A stretch of 17,004 nt of DNA from positions 1 to 17,004 of the forward strand of contig CAZPAH010000058.1 in NCBI GenBank assembly GCA_964584495.1, in the 5' to 3' direction. The notes below the pieces were generated by a model. The model was not told the DNA's origin and searched no databases. It worked only from the letters and a program-made list of their open reading frames with translations. The position numbers and the translations under genes were made by a program. Of this stretch, positions 1 through 8,265 are shown in pieces (position 1 is the stretch's first letter; every line of letters begins with the position of its first letter). This stretch comes from CAZPAH01 sp964584495 (GTDB lineage Bacteria > Krumholzibacteriota > Krumholzibacteriia > Krumholzibacteriales > Krumholzibacteriaceae).

Positions 1-777
1 GAGATTCTCGCCGTCGAGAAAAGCCCCCTCGTCGACCGGGCCGATCGAAGAAAAAGCCGCCTTTCTCCCCTCGAACCTGTTGGCGGCGGCAGCGCACCTG
101 TCGTCCCCCGCGTTATAGAAGAAGAGATCGTCTCCACCGCAGTTCTCGATTATCCTCAATTTATACCGGTAATATTCCCCTACATCGGGGTACCTGTCGA
201 GATGGTCCGGGGTCAGGTTCAGTATGCCGGCCGATACCGGATGAAACCGGTCAATCGTCTCCAACTGGAAACTGCTCACCTCTATGACGAAAATAACGTC
301 TTCCCTCCGATCGGCGACCACGCTGCAGAATGGAACCCCCACGTTACCCGCAACGACCGCGTTACGTCCGCTCTCTTGCAAAATCCCCCCGATCATCGAA
401 ACGGTCGTCGACTTTCCGTTCGTTCCGGTGACGGCGATAATCGGTCCCGTGGCGAACCTCGCCGCCAGCTCGAGCTCGCCGATCAGCGGTATTCCCCGTT
501 CCCCGGCGTCAACGGCTAGACGGTGGCCCGCCGGTATGCCGGGGCTCACGATAACCTCATCCACCCCGTCAAGCAGGGACGGATCGTAATCCCCCAGCCG
601 GACGGATACCGAACGCATCTCCTTCGGCATGTCCAGCTCGCGATTCTGATCGGCTCCCGCCACATCGGCCCCCTCATCGAGAAGCAGCTTCATGGCAGCG
701 AAGCCGCTTCTGGCCAGTCCGTAGACGAGAACCTTTCTATCCCTGTACGATTCCACCCTGTCTCTTTCCTTGTTCAC
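1..777 (-). CDS. murD: MurD, UDP-N-acetylmuramoyl-L-alanine--D-glutamate ligase (C-terminal part beyond window)
   Basis: Cytoplasmic ATP-dependent ligase that adds D-glutamate to UDP-MurNAc-L-Ala. I translated the frame directly: 259 codons are open to base 1, so roughly the last 190 residues of a normal MurD lie outside. The N-terminal Rossmann-like part reads KVLVYGLARSGFAA (residues 15-28). The Mur ligase P-loop GTNGKST is at 118-124, GNVG at 144-147, EVSSFQLE at 166-173 and NLTPDHLDRY at 187-196. The start used is GTG at 777, 23 bases after the mraY stop. An in-frame GTG at 756 has a better Shine-Dalgarno (AAGGA about 10 bases upstream) and starts VESYRDRKVLV, so it is equally possible. 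This is the last gene visible of the dcw operon. Family assignment is very secure; only the start is uncertain. Confidence 0.95.
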   Translation of the reverse strand, partial: MNKERDRVESYRDRKVLVYGLARSGFAAMKLLLDEGADVAGADQNRELDMPKEMRSVSVRLGDYDPSLLDGVDEVIVSPGIPAGHRLAVDAGERGIPLIGELELAARFATGPIIAVTGTNGKSTTVSMIGGILQESGRNAVVAGNVGVPFCSVVADRREDVIFVIEVSSFQLETIDRFHPVSAGILNLTPDHLDRYPDVGEYYRYKLRIIENCGGDDLFFYNAGDDRCAAAANRFEGRKAAFSSIGPVDEGAFLDGENL

Positions 778-800
778 GGCGGGGCCGCTCTACCGGCCGG

Positions 801-1886
801 TCACCTTAGTTTCAGCGTGCTCATCCCCAGAAGCAGGAGAAGGGCCGCTATAATCCATAACCTCACCACTACCTGGCTTTCCGACCAGCCTTTCAACTCG
901 AAATGGTGGTGCAGGGGGGCCATCCTGAAGATCCTTCTGCCCGTGAGGCGGAACGAGGCGACCTGCAATATCACCGACATCACCTCGGCCACGAAAACAC
1001 CGCCCAGGACTATCAGGAGAAGCTCGCTCTTGAGAAGAACGGCCACCGTGCCAAGGGCTCCCCCCAGCGCGAGGGAACCGGTATCGCCCATGAATATCTT
1101 CGCCGGATGCGTGTTGAACCAGAGAAAGCCGAGCGAGGCCCCTACGACCGACATGCAATAGATCGACAGCTCGCCCGCCCCTTCCTGGTAGAGAATGTTC
1201 AGGTAATCGGCGAAAACCCTGTTGCCTCCCAGGTAGGCGAGCAGGGCGAAGGCGAGAAAACAGAATGCGGCCAGCCCCGAGGCAAGCCCGTCCAGCCCGT
1301 CGGAGAGGTTCACCGCGTTGGATGTGCCCGTGATCACCACCATGACCAGCGGGATATAGAAAATTCCCCAGTTTATGTAAAGGTCCTTGAAGAACGGCAC
1401 CGCCGTCCTGGTCGTCTCCCCCACGACCGGCTGATGGAAGTAGAGATACGATCCGAGAACGGCTCCAAAAATGAACTGCCCCAGAAGCTTGTACCTCCCG
1501 ATCAGTCCCTTGTCCCGCTTCTTGACCACACTCAGATAATCGTCGACGAAGCCTATCATCCCGGTCCATACCGTGACGACGAGGACAACCTGAATGTAAT
1601 GGTTCTTGAGGTCCGCCCAAAGAACCGTAGGCAGAATGATGGCCGCGATCATCAACACGCCGCCCATCGTGGGCGTGCCCTCTTTTTCAACGTGCCTGTC
1701 GGGGACCTCCACCCTTATCCGCTGACCGATCTGCAGTCTCTTAAGCCACCGTATCATTCTGGGCCCGAAGATGAAGCAGATTAGGAGCGCAGTGACCGTG
1801 GCGTACGCCGCCCTGAACGTGATATAGCGGAAAACGTTGAATGCGAAGAAATATTCCTTGAGCGGATACAGGAGGTGGTAAAGCAT
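801..1886 (-). CDS. mraY: MraY, phospho-N-acetylmuramoyl-pentapeptide-transferase
   Basis: Integral membrane enzyme that transfers phospho-MurNAc-pentapeptide from UDP to undecaprenyl phosphate, giving lipid I. The 361-residue length is typical. Visible family motifs are TPTMGGVLM (71-79), the catalytic aspartate pair in VDDYLS (D115, D116), NLSDGLDGLA (193-202), MGDTGS (266-271) and the HHHFE loop (326-330). About ten hydrophobic segments are spread along the chain. The ATG shares one base with the murF stop (TGATG), indicating translational coupling. MurD follows after 23 bases. It competes for the same undecaprenyl phosphate carrier that a polysaccharide pathway such as the upstream block would need. 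No odd features. Confidence 0.98.
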   Translation of the reverse strand: MLYHLLYPLKEYFFAFNVFRYITFRAAYATVTALLICFIFGPRMIRWLKRLQIGQRIRVEVPDRHVEKEGTPTMGGVLMIAAIILPTVLWADLKNHYIQVVLVVTVWTGMIGFVDDYLSVVKKRDKGLIGRYKLLGQFIFGAVLGSYLYFHQPVVGETTRTAVPFFKDLYINWGIFYIPLVMVVITGTSNAVNLSDGLDGLASGLAAFCFLAFALLAYLGGNRVFADYLNILYQEGAGELSIYCMSVVGASLGFLWFNTHPAKIFMGDTGSLALGGALGTVAVLLKSELLLIVLGGVFVAEVMSVILQVASFRLTGRRIFRMAPLHHHFELKGWSESQVVVRLWIIAALLLLLGMSTLKLR

Positions 1887-3310
1887 CAGAGGACCCTCCT
1901 TCTCTCCGTCCCTCGAAGCGTCTCAAGCTCGGCTATAAGCTCTTCCATATGCATCCCTCTCGATCCCTTGACGAGAACGGCGTCTCCCTCGCCAAGAAGC
2001 CGGTCGAGGTAAGCGGTCAATTTTTTAATATCTAGAAAATGACTTATATCGGGCGGCGCTTTTCTCTGAAGCGCGGCCTCCCGGCTTATCTCGGCGCTGA
2101 GCTCGCCCAGCGTCAGGATCCCGTCGACTCCGGCCTTTCCGCATATCGTCCCCGCCTCTCCATGTAGGAGCAGGCTCTTTTCCCCGAGCTCCAGCATATC
2201 GCCCAGGACCAACCATCTCTTGCCGGCGACAGGCATCTCCATCATCGCCTCGACCGCCGACGCAAGCGACGCCGGGTTCGAATTGTATGTATCGTCGACG
2301 ACCGTTATCCCATCGATCAGATAGACGACCCCTCTTCCCTCGGGAAGGTCGTATGAGGTAATCGCGCGCGCCGCCTTTTCCATAGGTATCCCGAGCGTAT
2401 CTGCCGCCGCCAGCGCCGCGGCGGCGTTGAGAAGATGGTGTTTCCCGATATACTTGATCACCACCGGCGTCGAGGCGACCTCGAAACGGTATCCCCCCCC
2501 CTCCCCGATCGCGACATTCTCGATTCTATAATCGGCCGTACCAGAGAATCCGAAGGTCAGCGTCCGCGCTTTTGTTTTACCGGATAGGAATTCGAGGAAT
2601 TCATCGTCGGCCGGAAGGATCGCCGTTCCAGTTTCCGGAAGGGATTCGACGAGTTCCGCCTTCGCCATGGCAACGCCTTTCAGCGACCCGAAGAATTCCA
2701 GGTGTCCGGGTCCTATATTCGTGATGACCCCCGTATCGGGCGCCGCTATCGCGCAGAGATCCCTGATCTCACCCCTGTGGTTCGCCCCCATCTCGGCGAC
2801 CAGTATCTTGGTACCCTCATCCATACCGAGTATGGTCAACGGCAATCCTATATGGTTATTGAAGTTGCCGGCTGTGGCATGGGTGGTAGCGGCCGTCGAG
2901 CACGCAAGCGAAATGAGCTCTTTGGTGCCCGTTTTCCCGCTGCTTCCTGTTATTCCCACTACGCGCGGACCGACCTTCTCCCTCCATGAGGCGGCCAGAA
3001 CCTGGAGGCCTTTAAGCGTGTCGGGCACATCGAACACGGTCGGAGAAGACGGGTGAGACATCGAGAGGGCGAGGGCTTCCTCTTTCCTGTCCCTGGAAAC
3101 GAGGAGGGCCGCGGCGCCTTCTTCGATCGCCTGCGCCATATAATCGTGCCCGTCGGTCCTTCCGCAGCTGAGGGCTACGAACAGCATGCCGGAACAATTC
3201 CTCCTGGTATCGGTCGAGACCCCTTCTATTACGAGATCCCCGGCGGCCTCTCCCCTGTAGCCGGCCTTGCCCAGCGACCGCGCGATCCATTCGATGCTAG
3301 TTCTGATCAC
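1886..3310 (-). CDS. murF: MurF, UDP-MurNAc-tripeptide--D-alanyl-D-alanine ligase
   Basis: Cytoplasmic ligase that adds D-Ala-D-Ala to UDP-MurNAc-tripeptide, completing the pentapeptide precursor. Numbering from the chosen start (474 aa), the P-loop GSSGKTGTK is at 122-130, NFNNHIGLPL at 149-158, EMGANHRGEI at 173-182, NIGPGHLEFFGS at 198-209, DDTYNSNPASL at 339-349 and VKGSRGMHME at 447-456. The start is ambiguous. The open frame reaches a TTG at 3328 (480 aa). I prefer GTG at 3310 because family proteins begin close to the IEWIARSLG segment, and because GGAGG and GAAGG stretches lie just upstream of it. With this start the gene overlaps the murE end by 14 bases. It is followed directly by mraY (TGATG). 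Confidence 0.95.
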   Translation of the reverse strand: MIRTSIEWIARSLGKAGYRGEAAGDLVIEGVSTDTRRNCSGMLFVALSCGRTDGHDYMAQAIEEGAAALLVSRDRKEEALALSMSHPSSPTVFDVPDTLKGLQVLAASWREKVGPRVVGITGSSGKTGTKELISLACSTAATTHATAGNFNNHIGLPLTILGMDEGTKILVAEMGANHRGEIRDLCAIAAPDTGVITNIGPGHLEFFGSLKGVAMAKAELVESLPETGTAILPADDEFLEFLSGKTKARTLTFGFSGTADYRIENVAIGEGGGYRFEVASTPVVIKYIGKHHLLNAAAALAAADTLGIPMEKAARAITSYDLPEGRGVVYLIDGITVVDDTYNSNPASLASAVEAMMEMPVAGKRWLVLGDMLELGEKSLLLHGEAGTICGKAGVDGILTLGELSAEISREAALQRKAPPDISHFLDIKKLTAYLDRLLGEGDAVLVKGSRGMHMEELIAELETLRGTERRRVL

Positions 3311-4784
3311 CGACCTCCAGCCTTCCAAGCGCTTTCCGCGCTTCCTCCAGATCGTTCAGAGCTATCTTGGTGGCACCGATGATCTGGTAATCCTCGTGCC
3401 CTTTACCGGCGAGGACGACCAGCTCTCCGGCACCGCCGTCGGCGACCGCCCTTGCGATCGCTTCCTTCCTGTCCACCTCTACAATAACGGGAGTCGTCGA
3501 TCCCTCGAGGCCTTCGAGGATATCGCGGATTATCGCATCCGGATCCTCGGTTCGGGGATTATCGCTTGTCACGTAGACTCTGTCACTGAGCTCGGCGGCA
3601 AGCTTTCCCATCATCGGCCTTTTTCCCCTATCCCTGTCACCGCCGCATCCGAAAAGGGTAATCAACCTTCGGGGGGACAGCTCCCTGCAGAAAACGAGCA
3701 GGTTGCGCAGGGCGTCCGGCGTATGCGCATAATCTATTATCACCGTAGGGCCGTTTTCACTGCCGACTACCTGGAAACGCCCCGGCACGGCTTCGACCCT
3801 TTCCAGTCCTGACTTTATCGACTCGAGCCCCGCCCCCGTCGCCAGAGCCGCCCCCGCGGCGGCAAGCGCGTTGTAGGCGGAGAACGATCCCAAAAGAGAC
3901 AGCTCTATATCGACGCTTCCATCCGCCGTCGAGATCGTGAACCTTGTTCCATTGAGATCGGCGCTCAGGGAACCGCCCCTGACGTCGGCTCCACCGCCGA
4001 ATCCGTACGAGATCCTCTTCCCCTTGAAACGGTTACCGATGGCCTCGACCCACTTATCATCGAGATTGTAGACGAGCACGCCGTCCTGTTTTTTTCTCCC
4101 TTTCCCGGTCAATCCGCCCGTCAGCAACTCCTTGGCGGCAACGTAGTTCTCGAAGGAACCGTGGTAATCGAGGTGATCCCTAGTTATATTCGTGAATACG
4201 GCGACATCGAACTCGAGGTGATCGATCCTGCCTTGCACGGCGGCATGGGACGAAACCTCCATGACCGCCGCCCTGCATCCCTCCCCGACGAATCCCGCCA
4301 GTATCCTGTAGATATCGACCGCCCCAGGCGTAGTGTTATCCGCACCGGCGAATCCTACCGTCCCGGTGCCGGCCCCGACCGTCCCGATAACACCGGTAAG
4401 TCCGGCCGTGCCGTCCAGGATCGACTTGATCAGAAACGAGGTCGATGTCTTCCCGTTCGTGCCGGTGATACCCACCAGGACGATGCCCGATGCGGGATCG
4501 CCGTAGAAATTTCTTGCCAAAAGGGCGGCCGCCGATGCCGGGTTCTCCACGACGATCACGGGAATACCCGCTTCCAGTTTCCTGCCGGCAACGAGGGCCG
4601 CCGCTCCGGATTCCTCCGCTTTCGCCGCGTAATTGTGCCCATCGTCGTTGTGCCCCTTGACCGCGATAAAGATGTCACCCTTCTTCACCATGCGAGAATC
4701 TACCGAAACACCGCTAATCTCGCGGTCTTCGAATCCTGTCGTTCCCGCCGTCTCGACCCCGGCAAGCAATTCGGACAGCTTCAA
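3297..4784 (-). CDS. murE: MurE, UDP-MurNAc-L-Ala-D-Glu--meso-diaminopimelate ligase
   Basis: Cytoplasmic ligase adding the third stem-peptide residue. Motifs from the chosen start (495 aa): GTNGKTST (108-115), EVSSHA (176-181), NITRDHLDYHG (199-209), YVAAK with the lysine usually carbamylated (K218), DYAHTPD (351-357), GCGGDRDRGKRP (379-390), DNPRTEDP (408-415) and GKGHEDYQ (460-467). The DNPR motif is the known signature for meso-DAP rather than lysine, so DAP-type peptidoglycan is predicted. An in-frame ATG at 4847 would add 21 residues lying inside ftsI and not resembling the family. TTG at 4784 gives MKLSELLAG, the usual MurE N-terminus, with GAGGGG nine bases upstream. It overlaps the ftsI stop (TTGA), so coupling is likely. 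Confidence 0.95.
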   Translation of the reverse strand: MKLSELLAGVETAGTTGFEDREISGVSVDSRMVKKGDIFIAVKGHNDDGHNYAAKAEESGAAALVAGRKLEAGIPVIVVENPASAAALLARNFYGDPASGIVLVGITGTNGKTSTSFLIKSILDGTAGLTGVIGTVGAGTGTVGFAGADNTTPGAVDIYRILAGFVGEGCRAAVMEVSSHAAVQGRIDHLEFDVAVFTNITRDHLDYHGSFENYVAAKELLTGGLTGKGRKKQDGVLVYNLDDKWVEAIGNRFKGKRISYGFGGGADVRGGSLSADLNGTRFTISTADGSVDIELSLLGSFSAYNALAAAGAALATGAGLESIKSGLERVEAVPGRFQVVGSENGPTVIIDYAHTPDALRNLLVFCRELSPRRLITLFGCGGDRDRGKRPMMGKLAAELSDRVYVTSDNPRTEDPDAIIRDILEGLEGSTTPVIVEVDRKEAIARAVADGGAGELVVLAGKGHEDYQIIGATKIALNDLEEARKALGRLEVGDQN

Positions 4785-6913
4785 TCGGCACCACCCCTCG
4801 ACATAGCCAGTTCGTCGCCCCGCCGCCCGGTCCTGCCCGGGCGGCATTTCAGCTCGATCCTGCTTCCGGCGCGCGTCAGCGTTCCCGGTGCGGGCGTCTG
4901 CCGGAAGACGACGCCCGATCCGTCGATACTGCTGCTCAATCCGCAGTCGAGAAGCATTCTCCTCGCTTTCCGGATCGACAATCCCCTTAGGTCGGGAACC
5001 CGGACCTTTCCTTCGGAATCGGTCCCCTCCTTGCGGAACGAAAGGAGGATCTCCTCGCCGCTCTTGACTAGGGTGCCCGGACCCGGAACCTGTGCGTAGA
5101 CCTCTCCCGCGCCGCCGGACAATTTGAGACGCAACCCGCTTGAAGATGCGAGATTCATCGCTTCCGCTCCGTTGAGTCTTAAAAAGTTCGGCACCTCGGT
5201 CCTGTCTCCCTCTTCATGCCTTACGGCATAAACGCGCCCCCCGCCGTCCAGCAAGTCCGTGGACATATTTATTCCCTCTATAATCTTTCTGAAGACAACG
5301 GCCGAGGAGGACCCGCCGTAATGATATGCCGGTGCGGGCTCGTCGAGAACGACCAGAGAAATCAGCCTGGGATCGTCCGCCGGCGCGAAACCGATGAAGC
5401 TCGCGACATGCCTGTCCGGGTAATAACCGTTGACCCCCGCTTTCTGGGCGGTGCCGGTCTTTCCCGCCACATCAATCCCATCGACCGCGGCGTTCTTTCC
5501 CGTCCCCTCGCGTACCACATCCTTGCAGAATTCGATTAGGGTCTCGGCGGTTTTACCGGAGAAGACGCGGCGGACGCTGACCGGATCGAACTCCTTTACC
5601 GGTTTGCCTTTGCCGTCCCTGACGCAGAGTGCGACCCTCGGCACGAGAAGAACACCCCCGTTTGCCAGTGCGCAGTATGCCATCGTCAGCTGCAGGGGAG
5701 TCACTCCTATTTCCTGGCCGATCGCTATGCTCGGCATCGATCTCGCCGACCATTGGGACGGATCGCTCAACTTTCCCTTCGATTCCGCCGGCAGGCTCAC
5801 GCCGGTTCTCCCTCCGAATCCGAACCTCATTATGAAATTGTAAAAGTCCCGCTCCTCGCTCCCCATGACCGCCTTTATCGTGCAGATATTGTTCGAATAT
5901 ATGAAAGACTCCTTGAAGGTGAGCCAGTTCCTTGGATGGTCATCGGTGAAGGTGCCGCAATCCAGCTCGGCTTTCCCGCCTTCGCCGTCGAAAGCGTCGT
6001 AGGGATCCACTGCCCCCCTCTCCAGAAGAAACGCGTCGGTGACAAGCTTGAACGTAGATCCGGGCTCATAGATGCAGCTGGTCGAATAGAGCGCGCCGCC
6101 GTACCCCCCGTTCGCGCCCCCCCCGTCGTCATGGCTCTTTTCCGCGATACCGAGGATATCACCGGTTCGTGGATCGAGAACGAGAGCCGCTCCTCCGCGT
6201 GCGCCGTATTTTTCGACGGCCTGCTCCAGCTCGAAGTCGACAATCGACTGGATCCTCGAATCGATCGTGAGATAGAGATCGCAGCCGTCCTTGGGTTTCT
6301 TTCCGGGGGCGTTGAGCGGAACGTACGAACGGTCCAGCGCGTCCCTGTTGACCAGCAACCAGCCGTCCTCTCCCTTCAGATATTCCTCGAACGCCAGCTC
6401 GATCCCGCCGGTCCCCGATCCGGAGTCGTTGATCGTGCCTATGAACTGCGGCGTGATAGAGCCGAGGGGATTCAACCTGTCCGATTCAGGATCGAGTTTC
6501 ACACCGGAGAATGAGGAAAGAACAGCCTCCTGCTCTCCATCGAGGCTTATCCCCTCTCCGAGCTTTACGTACCTGCAGTCTCTCGAGAGGATCCGCTTTA
6601 TTTTCGCCGTTTTCATTCCGACCACGGACGCAAGATACTCGACCGCCTCCCGGTTGTCGGGACAATCCTTGGGCGTAACGCCGATCGTGTAGATCCTGTG
6701 CGTGACAGCGAGGGGCAGGCCGTTCCGGTCCAAGATCGATCCCCGCCTGGCCTGCCATTTGGCCTTGCGGTGCCACTGCTTCTTAGCGCTGGCCGCGTAG
6801 AAATCATGCCTCAGGACCTGGATCTGTACAATTCGATAGAAGAGAATGCAGACAAGAATAGTGGAGGAAACCGCTAGGAACGTTAAGCGCCACCTGGAAA
6901 AGCGAACCCTCAT
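4781..6913 (-). CDS. ftsI: FtsI/PBP2-type transpeptidase with two C-terminal PASTA domains
   Basis: Class B penicillin-binding protein that cross-links septal peptidoglycan in the periplasm. It has 710 residues. A short cytoplasmic start and one membrane segment (about 10-33) are followed by the dimerisation motif RRGSILDRNG (56-65). The transpeptidase domain has the active-site tetrad STFK (S286, K289), SNN (340-342) and KTGTAQ (485-490). After a linker there are two PASTA repeats, about 573-627 (VPNFLRLNGAEAMNLASSSG) and 637-690 (VRVPDLRGLSIRKARRM). PASTA tails are absent from E. coli FtsI but known in SpoVD/PBP2x-type and some deltaproteobacterial proteins. A glycine-rich stretch (264-273) lies before the STFK motif. 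The start ATG overlaps the ftsL stop (ATGA). Confidence 0.96.
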   Translation of the reverse strand: MRVRFSRWRLTFLAVSSTILVCILFYRIVQIQVLRHDFYAASAKKQWHRKAKWQARRGSILDRNGLPLAVTHRIYTIGVTPKDCPDNREAVEYLASVVGMKTAKIKRILSRDCRYVKLGEGISLDGEQEAVLSSFSGVKLDPESDRLNPLGSITPQFIGTINDSGSGTGGIELAFEEYLKGEDGWLLVNRDALDRSYVPLNAPGKKPKDGCDLYLTIDSRIQSIVDFELEQAVEKYGARGGAALVLDPRTGDILGIAEKSHDDGGGANGGYGGALYSTSCIYEPGSTFKLVTDAFLLERGAVDPYDAFDGEGGKAELDCGTFTDDHPRNWLTFKESFIYSNNICTIKAVMGSEERDFYNFIMRFGFGGRTGVSLPAESKGKLSDPSQWSARSMPSIAIGQEIGVTPLQLTMAYCALANGGVLLVPRVALCVRDGKGKPVKEFDPVSVRRVFSGKTAETLIEFCKDVVREGTGKNAAVDGIDVAGKTGTAQKAGVNGYYPDRHVASFIGFAPADDPRLISLVVLDEPAPAYHYGGSSSAVVFRKIIEGINMSTDLLDGGGRVYAVRHEEGDRTEVPNFLRLNGAEAMNLASSSGLRLKLSGGAGEVYAQVPGPGTLVKSGEEILLSFRKEGTDSEGKVRVPDLRGLSIRKARRMLLDCGLSSSIDGSGVVFRQTPAPGTLTRAGSRIELKCRPGRTGRRGDELAMSRGGAD

Positions 6914-7338
6914 CTATTATCCGGACTCCTTGAAAGTTTGTCCTCGCCGACGTCGATTGAATAGACCTGCGCCCACCCGGAAGCGGGCTTCAACATCTGA
7001 TCCGCATTTTCGTAAAAAGCCAGCCTCGATATCTCGCCCGGCGAGCCGGCCTTGAGACCGTCCTCCAAAGCAAGGGGGATGATCCTCTCCGGAGAGATAA
7101 GCCTGTTATACTCGGCAGTGAGAAAATTCTTCTGATCCCTCAGATCTTCCCTCTGCTGAAAACCATACGAAATATTGGCCGAAAGGGTGGAGAAGTGAAC
7201 GTGCAACGAGATGTACAGCAGAACCACGCTCGAGATGAATCCGAGAAGAAGGAGGAAGTTAAACGGGCTTACCCTTCCATCAAGAGCCTTCTTGACTATA
7301 AGCGACAGATTGTTCATTAATCCTGCATCTGTTCTCAT
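6910..7338 (-). CDS. ftsL: FtsL-like cell division protein
   Basis: Small bitopic divisome protein, expected to form a coiled coil with FtsB/DivIC and to help activate FtsW-FtsI. The 142 residues show a cytoplasmic N-terminus, one membrane segment (about 26-47, FNFLLLLGFISSVVLLYISL), then a helical region (QREDLRDQKNFLTAEYNRL) ending in the FtsL-like motif LISPERIIPLALEDGL (79-94). The C-terminal tail after residue about 115 has no recognised motif. Sequence conservation in this family is weak, so the call rests on topology, the SPERI motif and the position between rsmH and ftsI. The start ATG lies one base after the rsmH stop, with GAGAGG upstream. An internal ATG (residue 8, at 7317) is a possible alternative. 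Confidence 0.85.
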   Translation of the reverse strand: MRTDAGLMNNLSLIVKKALDGRVSPFNFLLLLGFISSVVLLYISLHVHFSTLSANISYGFQQREDLRDQKNFLTAEYNRLISPERIIPLALEDGLKAGSPGEISRLAFYENADQMLKPASGWAQVYSIDVGEDKLSRSPDNR

Positions 7339-7339
7339 C

Positions 7340-8248
7340 TTACAACCTCTCTGCTACGCGTAGCTTCGCGCTCCTCGACCTTGGGTTCGCCGCCACCTCA
7401 TCTTCCGAGGGAACGACCGGTCTCTTGGTGATTATATTGAGACTGGGCCTTCTGTTACACACGCACTCGGGAAAGTCGGGTGGGCATACACACCCTCTCT
7501 CCTCCTGCCTGAAAAATCTCTTTACTATGCGGTCCTCCAGCGAGTGATAGCTTATTACGGCGATCCTGCCGCCGGGCCGGAGGAGATCCACGCACTGCGG
7601 AAGGAATATCCGCAGATTATCGAGCTCGTCGTTCGCCCAGATACGGAATGCCTGAAACACCCTGGAAAGGACGCCGAACAGGTCCCTGTCTCCGGCCGCT
7701 CTTTCGACTATCTCCCGCAGCTGCGATGTCCGCTCTATCGCTTTATCCTCGCGGGCGGCGACGATCTCTCCCGCTATGCGCCTGTACCTTCTCACCTCTC
7801 CGAACTCCCTCAGGATATTCCCGATCTCTTTGCGATCCGCCCCGGCTAGAAGCCCTGTAACCGAACGCTTCCCGCCCCCCATCGACATATCGAGCGGACC
7901 GTCCGACATGTAGCTGAACCCCCTCGACCGATCGGAGATCTGAAACGATGACAGGCCCAGATCGGCAAGGACCCCGTTGAACGAGATGCCGCCGATGAGG
8001 CGGCCTATCTCGCTGAAATTCCCGAGGATATAACTGACCCTGGACCCGTAGCGGGAAAGCCTTCCCTTCGCCCTCTCGAGAGCCGCCGCGTCCCTGTCGA
8101 TTCCGATGACTCTCATCCCCTCTCCACCCGCATCCAGGAGGCTCATCGCGTGTCCACCGAGGCCCAGTGTCGCATCCACGTATATACCTTCCGCATTTGA
8201 AAGCAAAAATCTCGTGACAGGTTCGGCCAGAACCGGAATATGCTCCAT
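7340..8248 (-). CDS. rsmH: RsmH (MraW), 16S rRNA C1402 N4-methyltransferase
   Basis: SAM-dependent enzyme that methylates N4 of cytidine 1402 in the 16S rRNA decoding centre. It is a standard second gene of dcw clusters. The 302-residue length fits. Visible motifs are HIPVL near the N-terminus, the SAM loop DATLGLGGH (25-33), GIDRD (49-53), VLADLGLSSFQIS (93-105), FSYMSDGPLDMSM (111-123), and a C-terminal YHSLEDRIVKRFF segment. A cysteine-rich patch (ERGCVCPPDFPECVCNRRP) near the C-terminus is also common in the family. The gene follows the STAS-like gene after 17 bases and is followed by ftsL after one base, so it is within the operon. Confidence 0.97.
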   Translation of the reverse strand: MEHIPVLAEPVTRFLLSNAEGIYVDATLGLGGHAMSLLDAGGEGMRVIGIDRDAAALERAKGRLSRYGSRVSYILGNFSEIGRLIGGISFNGVLADLGLSSFQISDRSRGFSYMSDGPLDMSMGGGKRSVTGLLAGADRKEIGNILREFGEVRRYRRIAGEIVAAREDKAIERTSQLREIVERAAGDRDLFGVLSRVFQAFRIWANDELDNLRIFLPQCVDLLRPGGRIAVISYHSLEDRIVKRFFRQEERGCVCPPDFPECVCNRRPSLNIITKRPVVPSEDEVAANPRSRSAKLRVAERL

Positions 8249-8265
8249 GTCACGAAAACTCCGCG

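Noticed and set aside
202..1161. Overlapping plus-strand frames opposite murD and mraY
   Set aside because: The minus strand here encodes MurD and MraY with intact motifs, so these are not genes.
903..1784. Long plus-strand open frame of 293 codons opposite mraY
   Set aside because: It is antisense to a clear mraY, rich in Arg/His/Glu/Gly with no domain pattern, and is a GC-driven shadow frame.
4785..4847. N-terminal extension of MurE from the ATG at 4847
   Set aside because: The extra residues are encoded by the ftsI tail in another frame and do not match MurE N-termini.
4161..5099. Plus-strand open frame of 312 codons opposite murE and ftsI
   Set aside because: Spans the boundary of two well supported minus-strand genes and shows no protein motif; shadow frame.
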